Assembly: GCA_902629855.1 (NCBI GenBank)
Contig: CACOSI010000003.1
Location: 70,966 to 134,965, forward strand
DNA from: an uncultured Fidelibacterota bacterium
Lineage (GTDB): Bacteria > Fidelibacterota > Marinisomatia > Marinisomatales > Marinisomataceae
Direction: 5' to 3'
Length of the DNA: 64,000 nt
In this document: piece by piece, positions 18,558 to 26,119 of the stretch
Position numbering within the stretch: position 1 is the first letter of the stretch
Layout of the letters: the number at the start of each line of letters is the position of its first letter
Notes under the pieces: generated by a model
Told to the model about the DNA's origin: nothing
Database searches by the model: none
Seen by the model: the letters and a program-made list of their open reading frames with translations, nothing else
Translations under genes and position numbers: made by a program

Positions 18558-19123
18558 TTATTGGTATTCAAGGAATAGAAGGAAGCTTTAGCGAGGAAGC
18601 TGCAAAATCTTATTGTAAAAAATTTAACATTGAGAATTTTTCAATCGAATATCTTGTAAGTTCAATGAATGTGTTAGATCATTTATCAAAAAAATCAATT
18701 GATACTGGAGTTTTTGCCATGGAAAATGCTCAAGGTGGAGTTGTTATTGAAAGCGTTGAAGCACTAGCAAGAAATAATTGTGAAATCATTGATATGTTTT
18801 ATGTTGAAATCAGCCAAAATTTATTAGCTAAACCTGGAATATCATTGGGTGATATTGAAGAAATACATTCCCATGAACAAGCACTAAAGCAGTGTAAAGA
18901 TTATTTAGCAGAAAAATTTTGGTCAAAGAAGCTTGTTGAGCAGGCAGATACTGCAAAAGCAGCCCAAGATTTATCTGAAAACAAACTTGATAATAATGTT
19001 GCTGTAATTGCTAGTAAGTTTTCAGCAAAAAAATATGGACTACAAATTTTAGAAAATGATATACATGATTTAAAGAGAAATCTAACTCTTTTCTTAGCTG
19101 TTAAAAGGATAAGTAATGAATAA
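18554..19123 (+). CDS. Prephenate dehydratase-like protein, catalytic domain only
   Basis: IGIQGIEGSFSEEAAKSY, MENAQGGVVIESVEAL, IHSHEQALKQC, ends NLTLFLAVKR; no C-terminal ACT domain. Confidence 0.82.
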   Translation: MIIGIQGIEGSFSEEAAKSYCKKFNIENFSIEYLVSSMNVLDHLSKKSIDTGVFAMENAQGGVVIESVEALARNNCEIIDMFYVEISQNLLAKPGISLGDIEEIHSHEQALKQCKDYLAEKFWSKKLVEQADTAKAAQDLSENKLDNNVAVIASKFSAKKYGLQILENDIHDLKRNLTLFLAVKRISNE

Positions 19124-19829
19124 AGTAAGTATTATTGGTTTTGGAAGGTTTGGAGCAATGCTTCATTCACTATTATCAAAAGGTTTTGAGGTAGATGTTT
19201 ATGATAAAAATCCCATTAACAATTCAGATATCAATGAAGTTACTTTAGAAAATGCTTTATTAAATGAAACAATTTTTATTGCTGTTCCAATAAGAGATTT
19301 TGAAGATTTAATAATACAAATATCTGATAAGATTTCAGAAGGTAAGACCATCATCGATGTTTGTTCGGTAAAAGTATATCCAAAGAAAGTAATGACAGCT
19401 AATATTCCGTCAGACGTAGATATAATTGCAACACATCCACTTTTTGGTCCTGATTCTTTGAAAGATAGTGGATCTGTAATGACAATGGAGTCAGTAAGAG
19501 ACTCTTATGATAGATATGATTTTTGGAAAAATTATTTTTCAAGTCAAAACATTATTATTGAAGAAATTTCTGCAGAAGAACATGATATGATGGCAGCAAA
19601 ATCTCAAGGTTTAACACATTTTGTTGGTAGAATTATTGATGACTTTGGAACTAGTCAAACCAGAATTGATACGGAAGGTTACAAGGCCTTACATAAATTA
19701 GTTAATCAAACATGCAATGACTCTTGGGAATTATTTGAAGACATTCAAAATTATAATCCATATACTAATAAAATGATATCAGAATTGAATGGAAGTTTCA
19801 AAAAAATTAGCGAAATTATAGATAAATAA
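19116..19829 (+). CDS. tyrA: Prephenate/arogenate dehydrogenase (plant/archaeal-like TyrA)
   Basis: IIGFGRFGAMLH Rossmann, VCSVKVYP, ATHPLFGPDS, SQGLTHFVGRI, DTEGYKALHKLVNQTCNDSWELFEDIQNYNPY. Confidence 0.88.
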   Translation: MNKVSIIGFGRFGAMLHSLLSKGFEVDVYDKNPINNSDINEVTLENALLNETIFIAVPIRDFEDLIIQISDKISEGKTIIDVCSVKVYPKKVMTANIPSDVDIIATHPLFGPDSLKDSGSVMTMESVRDSYDRYDFWKNYFSSQNIIIEEISAEEHDMMAAKSQGLTHFVGRIIDDFGTSQTRIDTEGYKALHKLVNQTCNDSWELFEDIQNYNPYTNKMISELNGSFKKISEIIDK

Positions 19830-19839
19830 CGGAGGGAAA

Positions 19840-20199
19840 ATGGATAATATTTTTAACAAAATAAGTATAAGCTTAATAGTTTTAGGAATTGTTTTTTATT
19901 TTTTAGCAAGCACTTTTACTGCTTTAATACCATCTATACTTGGTGCATTGATGCAAATAGTGTTGTTGTTAGGTAGACAATTTCCAAGTTTTCATAAGCA
20001 TTTTGCTCATGTTAACATGTTAATTTTAGTTTTAGGTATGGGAGCAACATACGGATCAGTCATATCAATCTTTGCATATTTATTTAGTGGGACTGAACTG
20101 GAAAGACCTTTAGCAACTGTTGAGCAGTTTACTACTTTTATACTTTGTTTAGTTGGAATGATTATTGGTATAAAATCATTTATTGATGCTAGAAAATAA
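19840..20199 (+). CDS. Small four-helix membrane protein, unknown function
   Basis: 119 aa, hydrophobic; follows tyrA by 10 nt with GGAGG-type SD. Confidence 0.65.
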   Translation: MDNIFNKISISLIVLGIVFYFLASTFTALIPSILGALMQIVLLLGRQFPSFHKHFAHVNMLILVLGMGATYGSVISIFAYLFSGTELERPLATVEQFTTFILCLVGMIIGIKSFIDARK

Positions 20200-20254
20200 A
20201 TAGAAACATCCTAACATATTTTTGGTTTAAAATTATATAAACATTGGAGAAGAT

Positions 20255-20755
20255 ATGAAAATAGTACTACTAGTATTGGTCTTAACATCGTCATTATTTG
20301 CTCAATCTGCCGATAAAGAAAAAATTGGCAAAAATCGTATGAAAATGATGCAAGAAAAAGAAGTTTTTATAATTGCAGCTATGACAAAAGATCTCAATAT
20401 TTCATCAGAACAGGCTGAAAAATTCTTTCCTATTCACAATGAGTACAAAAAGAAATCGGAAGAAGCAAAGTTATCTCATTCAAAACACATTAGAAATTTA
20501 AGAGAAGAAGCTAAAAATGATCGTTCTAAATTTGACGTTGATTCGGCTATTGATTCAAAGCTTAAAATGCAAGGAAAGCTAGCAAGATTGGAGAGTAAGT
20601 TTCTAAAAGATACCAAAGGTATTTTAACTGAAGATCAAAGAGTTAAACTTCTTTTTTTTGAGGAGAGAATGAAAACAAGAATGGCAAAAAATAAATCTGA
20701 AAAGAATGCTGAGCTTGAAAAAAGAAATTTTGACAGAAAGAAAAAAAGGAACTAA
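20255..20755 (+). CDS. Periplasmic Spy/CpxP-like helical protein
   Basis: Signal peptide plus charged helical content; pattern ...LNISSEQAEKFFPIHNEYKKK...LTEDQRVKLLFFEERMK. Confidence 0.6.
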   Translation: MKIVLLVLVLTSSLFAQSADKEKIGKNRMKMMQEKEVFIIAAMTKDLNISSEQAEKFFPIHNEYKKKSEEAKLSHSKHIRNLREEAKNDRSKFDVDSAIDSKLKMQGKLARLESKFLKDTKGILTEDQRVKLLFFEERMKTRMAKNKSEKNAELEKRNFDRKKKRN

Positions 20756-20785
20756 TTTTATAAAAATTTATATAGGAAAAATAAA

Positions 20786-21688
20786 ATGAGAAAACTAACA
20801 ATAATTTTAACGACCTTATTTGTCTTCTATGGATGTGATGATAACATGTCTTACATGGGAGATAAAATGATTCCAGACGCCCAACTTATTGAGCTGATTG
20901 ATGCAGATCCAAATAAATTCGAAATAGATGCAATGGATATGCCTGAATTGACCAAAAATGTTGTTGATGCAGAATATTATGATTACATGATTATTTCAGC
21001 TGAAATATCTCCAGAATATGGATATAAGCTTTCATTAGGTGATATGGCTCTTGATGCTGGCGATGTCGCGGGTTTATACTTTGCTAAAGATGGAAGAAAG
21101 CTTGGTAGAAAAGATGGTACAGATGACAGAAAAAGACATAAGAAAAGATGTTTTAGATTTGTATATCCACTAACATTTAGTTTAGGTGAAACATCTTATA
21201 CCGTGAATGACCATAGTGAATTCAAAGAGGCTATGAAAGCGCATTATGAAGAAACTGGTGAGAAACAAAGACCAGCCTATGCTTATCCGATCGAAGTTCA
21301 ATTTAAAGGTGAAGAAGGAACTGTAGCGATAAATTCTGATGAAGAGTTAAAAGAAGCTTTTCAAGCCTGCAGAGGTGAACATAATGACAAAAAATGTTTC
21401 TCTTTAGGTTTTCCAGTTAGTTTTACTATGCCTGATGGGTCAGTATTAACTGCCGAAGATGAAGAAGATTTAGAGGAAAAAATGAAAGCCTTTTACGAAT
21501 CTTATGAAGGTAAGAAGAAAAGACCTAGAGTGATTTATCCAGTAGATCTTGTTTTTGAGGACGGATCAACTTTAACTGTGAATTCTTTTCAAGAGATGAA
21601 ACAAGCTTGGAGAGATAACTGCAGAAAAAGAGGCGATGACGATGGTGACGGAGAAGGTGAAGGCGAAAGTGAAGGAACTAGAGGCTAA
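20786..21688 (+). CDS. Lipoprotein with internally repeated approximately 40-aa YP-x-F/V units and acidic Gly-rich tail
   Basis: Lipobox LFVFYGC; units CFRFVYPLTFSLGETSYTVNDHSEFKEAM / AYAYPIEVQFKGEEGTVAINSDEELKEAF / CFSLGFPVSFTMPDGSVLTAEDEEDLEEKM / RVIYPVDLVFEDGSTLTVNSFQEMKQAW. Confidence 0.75.
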   Translation: MRKLTIILTTLFVFYGCDDNMSYMGDKMIPDAQLIELIDADPNKFEIDAMDMPELTKNVVDAEYYDYMIISAEISPEYGYKLSLGDMALDAGDVAGLYFAKDGRKLGRKDGTDDRKRHKKRCFRFVYPLTFSLGETSYTVNDHSEFKEAMKAHYEETGEKQRPAYAYPIEVQFKGEEGTVAINSDEELKEAFQACRGEHNDKKCFSLGFPVSFTMPDGSVLTAEDEEDLEEKMKAFYESYEGKKKRPRVIYPVDLVFEDGSTLTVNSFQEMKQAWRDNCRKRGDDDGDGEGEGESEGTRG

Positions 21689-21712
21689 AACTTTCAAGTA
21701 TCAATCTTATTT

Positions 21713-21743
21713 AAAGGGCTACTTATAAAAGTAGCCCTTTTTT
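21713..21743 (+). terminator. Rho-independent terminator (potentially bidirectional)
   Basis: AAAGGGCTACTT / ATAA / AAGTAGCCCTTT plus T run. Confidence 0.9.
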
Positions 21744-21949
21744 CATTCTATTTCTGTCCAATTTGTTACACCATTTCTTTCTGCTTCACATGAATTTCCA
21801 TATACTTCTCCATCACAGCCTAAAACTGGATCATAATTTTCAGGGCATACAGCATCAGGATTTATTTTACTTTCATCAATGCATGCTTGATCTTGTTTGT
21901 CCTCACATGATATTAAAATAAATGCAATAATAATAAGTGATTTTTCCAT
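21743..21949 (-). CDS. Small Kazal-like lipoprotein
   Basis: MEKSLIIIAFILISC lipobox; NPDAVCPENYDPVLGCDGEVYGNSCEAERNGVTNW resembles Kazal domain. Confidence 0.72.
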   Translation of the reverse strand: MEKSLIIIAFILISCEDKQDQACIDESKINPDAVCPENYDPVLGCDGEVYGNSCEAERNGVTNWTEIE

Positions 21950-22045
21950 AAAGAAATATACTTAAAAATTGTATTTACATAAAATTTTATTAAATTGTTT
22001 AGCAAGTTTATTTTGACAAAATCTAAAATAAATTAATTAAAATTT

Positions 22046-22118
22046 GGGGCCGTAGCTCAGTTGGGAGAGCGCATGAATGGCATTCATGAGGTCGTCGGTT
22101 CGATCCCGTCCGGCTCCA
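22046..22118 (+). tRNA. tRNA-Ala (anticodon GGC)
   Basis: Acceptor GGGGCCG/CGGCTCC with G3-U70 identity pair, anticodon arm CATGA-ATGGCAT-TCATG, T-arm GTCGGTTCGATCCCGTC; CCA not encoded. Confidence 0.95.
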
Positions 22119-22195
22119 CATAAATATTTCTAATGAAATCCTTGTCAATTTTCCCTAATATATTTAGTTATTAACTATAAAAAGGGGATTTAAAT

Positions 22196-23185
22196 ATGAA
22201 ATTCAATTATGACTCAATGCCAACTTTAATGTTATTAGCTGCTGGCTTATTTGTGATGTTTGCATCACCACCAGTAGTTAACTATGATGAGGTTGAATCA
22301 GCTGGAAAGAATATGCCTTTTGATGGAGAAGAAAATCCAGAATATGGTAAGGCATTTGTTTTAGAAAGTGATGATTATATGGATAAAGCTTTAGCAATTG
22401 CTAATGCTTACACTGAGCTTGACAAAGAAAAACTTCTTTCTTTGATGGTAGACGATATGAAGCCATTTGCAGATCAAATGGATGATCAAGAATCTTATTC
22501 ATGGCGTCCTTGGTCAATGGTGCCATTAAGAAGAGTTGACGATGATGGTGCTTTTGTTGTTTCTTGGTCTTATGACACATCTGTAGAAAAAAATGGTTCT
22601 AAAACTGCAACTCACTATATTGATATATTAAGATTTAATGACGCTGATGAAGGTAAAATGTCAGGAATTTGGAGTACTTCTAGACCCGATCCTGAAAATA
22701 GTGAATATGGTCTTCGTGAGGGCGGAAAATTTGTTGGAAGAGGTGATAACCCATCTGATTGGTCTGGTAATCCATTTGTCTTTTCAAACAGAGGTGAAGT
22801 AGAAAAAATTGAAGCTTTTGTTGAAGCTGCTAATAATTTAGATGCCGATTCCACTTTAGAATTTTTTACTAACCCATTTACATATAATGATTCCGAAATT
22901 TCACATGATAGACTAAGAGAAATATTTGCAGGAAGAAAATCTCAGGAATGGAAACCTTGGGCAATGATTCCTGTGAAAATTAAAGATACTGATCCTGAAT
23001 CAGGAGTAATTGTTTGGTCAGAAGTTAGGGTTGAATCAAATGATGGTGATGTTTATGAAGCTGAAGTTTCAGAAACCTATTTCTTTGATTTAGATGGTAA
23101 AATCAGTGGTGTTTCACAATACTCTAAAGACTTATCATCGGATGATGATTATGACGATGATTCTGATGAAGATTCAGATGATTAA
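22196..23185 (+). CDS. Secreted/anchored protein with two NTF2/SnoaL-like repeats and acidic tail
   Basis: Two parallel blocks: ALAIANAYTELDKEKLLSLMVDDM...SYSWRPWSMVPLRRVD and IEAFVEAANNLDADSTLEFFTNPF...SQEWKPWAMIPVKIKD; tail DDDYDDDSDEDSDD. Confidence 0.65.
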   Translation: MKFNYDSMPTLMLLAAGLFVMFASPPVVNYDEVESAGKNMPFDGEENPEYGKAFVLESDDYMDKALAIANAYTELDKEKLLSLMVDDMKPFADQMDDQESYSWRPWSMVPLRRVDDDGAFVVSWSYDTSVEKNGSKTATHYIDILRFNDADEGKMSGIWSTSRPDPENSEYGLREGGKFVGRGDNPSDWSGNPFVFSNRGEVEKIEAFVEAANNLDADSTLEFFTNPFTYNDSEISHDRLREIFAGRKSQEWKPWAMIPVKIKDTDPESGVIVWSEVRVESNDGDVYEAEVSETYFFDLDGKISGVSQYSKDLSSDDDYDDDSDEDSDD

Positions 23186-23192
23186 TTCCTTT

Positions 23193-23226
23193 CTTCAACT
23201 GCTACCTGAAAAGGTAGCAGTTGAAG
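23193..23226. other. Perfect 15-bp inverted repeat with GAAA tetraloop in convergent intergenic region
   Basis: CTTCAACTGCTACCT GAAA AGGTAGCAGTTGAAG; no adjacent T run on either strand. Confidence 0.85.
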
Positions 23227-23228
23227 TA

Positions 23229-24578
23229 TTAAAAATTGTTTATCAAGGTATTGATTCCATCACTATTTTTGATAAGTTCAAAGGAATCAAATAGATCTCC
23301 AACTGCAGTATAAGACTTATATGACAACTTATTATTGTCAACGGTTATTACTTGGAAAAGCTGTTTATCCTGTCCTGATTTGTCTAAAGATATATCGTAT
23401 TCTTTCCAATCTTTCTTAACGTCATATTGTTTTGGACCACTAACAGAAACAACATAAACTGTTCCAGCAGCATCTTTTGTATTAGTACCTGTTGATAAAT
23501 TGTCTTCAATCAAAGATGATGAGCCTCTAGCATAAGAATGATCGTGACCTTGTAAAACAAGATCAACTCCATATTTATCAAAAAGTGGTTTCCAAGCTTG
23601 ACGTCTTTTTGGATTATCTCTTGAAGTTGAAGCAGAAAAAATTGGATGATGAAGAAAAGCGATTGCCCACTCATGTGGATTATTTTTTAGTGTTTCTTCA
23701 AGCCAGATAGTCTGTTCATCAATTTTTTCATTGCTATTTAAAGCAATGAATCTTACACCTTGATAATCTATGAAATAACTAGTTTCTGGAAGTGCATCAA
23801 TTCCATTTTCAGGTAATGTAAATTGGTGATTCCATTGAATGGATAGAGTTTTTTTTCTTAACGGGATATCTTTATTAAATAAAGGTCTATATTCATGATT
23901 ACCCGGAATAGCTAAAGAAGGTAAAGTTCTATGAATCCATCCGCCTGCAGCAAACCATTCGTGCCATTCTTCTTCATTATGAGCGTCATCAATTAAATCC
24001 CCGACATGTATGATAAAATTAGCTTCAGGAGCTTTTTTATATCCTTCTCTTATAAGTCTAGACCATAAATCATAAATATAATTTTGAGCATCACCAACAT
24101 AAATGAATGAAAATGGCATATTTGTTTTTTCAGCAGTAGTGAACTGAATCCATTCGCTCCAAAATTTTCCATCACCAACTCGATATGCATAAGTTGTATT
24201 TGGTTCTAAATCTTCAAAAGTTATTGAATGATAATTATGATTTAAATTTTTAAAAGTCTTTTTAGATGTAAGATAATTATTTACAACATTAGAATACTTA
24301 AGATTTGTAGTTTTCGCTTCAATCCTCTTTGCATTAATAACAAATTTTGCATCTGCTTTTGCGATAGCAATTTCACCAAATCCTGATGTAATTTGCCTGC
24401 TTGTTCTCCAAGTAACACTTATCGATGAAGAAGGGTCGCCAGAAAGATTTAATAGTATATGATCAGGGGTTTGTTTAGGAGCGCTCCATTGTTTAGTAAA
24501 TTCTGATTTTTCAGGAAAAGATTGGGCAGTGATTATGCTTAGTGAAAGGGCAAAAATAAAAAATGCAATTTTTTTCAT
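23229..24578 (-). CDS. Purple acid phosphatase-like metallophosphoesterase with N-terminal FnIII domain
   Basis: SISVTWRTS, YVGDAQ, HVGDLIDD, IPGNHE, LHHPIF, LQGHDHSY metal motifs. Confidence 0.92.
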   Translation of the reverse strand: MKKIAFFIFALSLSIITAQSFPEKSEFTKQWSAPKQTPDHILLNLSGDPSSSISVTWRTSRQITSGFGEIAIAKADAKFVINAKRIEAKTTNLKYSNVVNNYLTSKKTFKNLNHNYHSITFEDLEPNTTYAYRVGDGKFWSEWIQFTTAEKTNMPFSFIYVGDAQNYIYDLWSRLIREGYKKAPEANFIIHVGDLIDDAHNEEEWHEWFAAGGWIHRTLPSLAIPGNHEYRPLFNKDIPLRKKTLSIQWNHQFTLPENGIDALPETSYFIDYQGVRFIALNSNEKIDEQTIWLEETLKNNPHEWAIAFLHHPIFSASTSRDNPKRRQAWKPLFDKYGVDLVLQGHDHSYARGSSSLIEDNLSTGTNTKDAAGTVYVVSVSGPKQYDVKKDWKEYDISLDKSGQDKQLFQVITVDNNKLSYKSYTAVGDLFDSFELIKNSDGINTLINNF

Positions 24579-24665
24579 ATAGAAGTATAGTAAATATTTA
24601 GTTCATTGCGTAATTAAAAAATATGACATAATTTTCGGCAAATTGTTTGAAAAAAACATCAATAA

Positions 24666-25280
24666 ATGAAGACAAAATACATAGCGGTTTTATTAATTTT
24701 ATTATTAGTGGGGATATATATGTTAAGCAAAGATTCGAAAGAAAAAGTAGCTGTAATTTCAACAAAATTTGGAGAAATGGTTATTGAGTTTTACCCCGAC
24801 GTTGCACCGATGCACGTTGAAAGTTTTATTACTTTAGCAGAAGAGAATTATTTTGATGGTACTACTTTTCACAGGGTAATACCAGGATTTGTAATTCAAG
24901 GTGGAGATCCAAATTCTAAGCTTGAAAATAGAGCAATTCACGGTACTGGTGGAAGAGCTGGTAAATTTTTTGGTATTGGAGATAAAGATGATTCATCAAC
25001 ATGGTTAATTCCACAAGAATTCAATGATATTCCTCACGAAAAAGGTATTTTATCCATGGCTAGAACAAATGATCCTAACAGTGCTTCAAGCCAATTTTTT
25101 ATTTGCCATGATAATGCAAGTTTCTTAGACAACAACTATACTGTTTTTGGCAAGGTGATTAAAGGGTTAGAAGTCATAGATTTAATTGTAAATGTAGAAA
25201 AAGACATGAATGATAATCCGTTGGAAAAAGTTGAGATGAAGGTTTTAATTTCTGATAAGAGTGAAATTATTGAAGATTAA
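24666..25280 (+). CDS. Peptidyl-prolyl cis-trans isomerase, cyclophilin type
   Basis: TTFHRVIPGFVIQGGDP, SMARTNDPNSASSQFFI, YTVFGKVIKG. Confidence 0.95.
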   Translation: MKTKYIAVLLILLLVGIYMLSKDSKEKVAVISTKFGEMVIEFYPDVAPMHVESFITLAEENYFDGTTFHRVIPGFVIQGGDPNSKLENRAIHGTGGRAGKFFGIGDKDDSSTWLIPQEFNDIPHEKGILSMARTNDPNSASSQFFICHDNASFLDNNYTVFGKVIKGLEVIDLIVNVEKDMNDNPLEKVEMKVLISDKSEIIED

Positions 25281-25285
25281 AATGT

Positions 25286-26062
25286 TTAGCTCAATTTCTT
25301 AATAGCTTCGTCATATCCCAAATCAATAAGCTCTTTTCCTTTGTGAAAGTCCCAACCTTTAAATTGATCAATTGGAGGTTCAATTAATATATCTGGCATT
25401 CCATTTTTGAAGCTGAGATGTGTTACATTATTCAAAATAACTTTAGCTGATCTATCAATGATGTCGATAATATTATATTTATGTTCTTGTTTTTCGTTTG
25501 ACTTAAGTCCATAAAGATTTACTGCAATAGTTTTTTCAGCACCCATATTTTTGATAGATTCAAGAGGAACTGGGTCTATAAGTCCGCCGTCAAGACATAA
25601 TTTACCATTAATTTTTATAGGCTTCAAAACTCCTGGAATAGCTATACTTGCTCTTATAGCCTGGATTAAATCTCCTGAGTTTGATTCAATTTTCTTGTTA
25701 TTTATGATATCAGTTGATACAGTCGTTAAGGGAATATTTAATTCTTCAAAAGTGGAAATATTAGTTATTTCTTTAAAGACTTTAATGACTTCATTACCAT
25801 TCATTACTGAAAGTTTGGGAAAAATTGGATCAAGCTTGAATAAAACATCTCTCATAAAACTTCTTTTATCAAGAATTTCTTCTTCAAATTTTTTAATATT
25901 TCCAGATGCATATATTGCTCCTATAAAAGATCCAATACTTGTTCCTGATATATGGCTAATTTTAATATCCAGCTCATCAATTGCTTTTAAAACGCCAACA
26001 TGTGCATATCCTCTTGCAGCGCCACCCCCTAAAGCAATTCCAATTTTATAATTTTTTTTCAT
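25286..26062 (-). CDS. Patatin-like phospholipase family protein
   Basis: GIALGGGAARGYAHVGVL, GTSIGS nucleophile, LCLDGGLIDPVPL. Confidence 0.94.
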   Translation of the reverse strand: MKKNYKIGIALGGGAARGYAHVGVLKAIDELDIKISHISGTSIGSFIGAIYASGNIKKFEEEILDKRSFMRDVLFKLDPIFPKLSVMNGNEVIKVFKEITNISTFEELNIPLTTVSTDIINNKKIESNSGDLIQAIRASIAIPGVLKPIKINGKLCLDGGLIDPVPLESIKNMGAEKTIAVNLYGLKSNEKQEHKYNIIDIIDRSAKVILNNVTHLSFKNGMPDILIEPPIDQFKGWDFHKGKELIDLGYDEAIKKLS

Positions 26063-26119
26063 AATTTTTTTTCCTATAATTAAACCACTATCTAATCAAT
26101 AAAACAAGGAATATTTACT

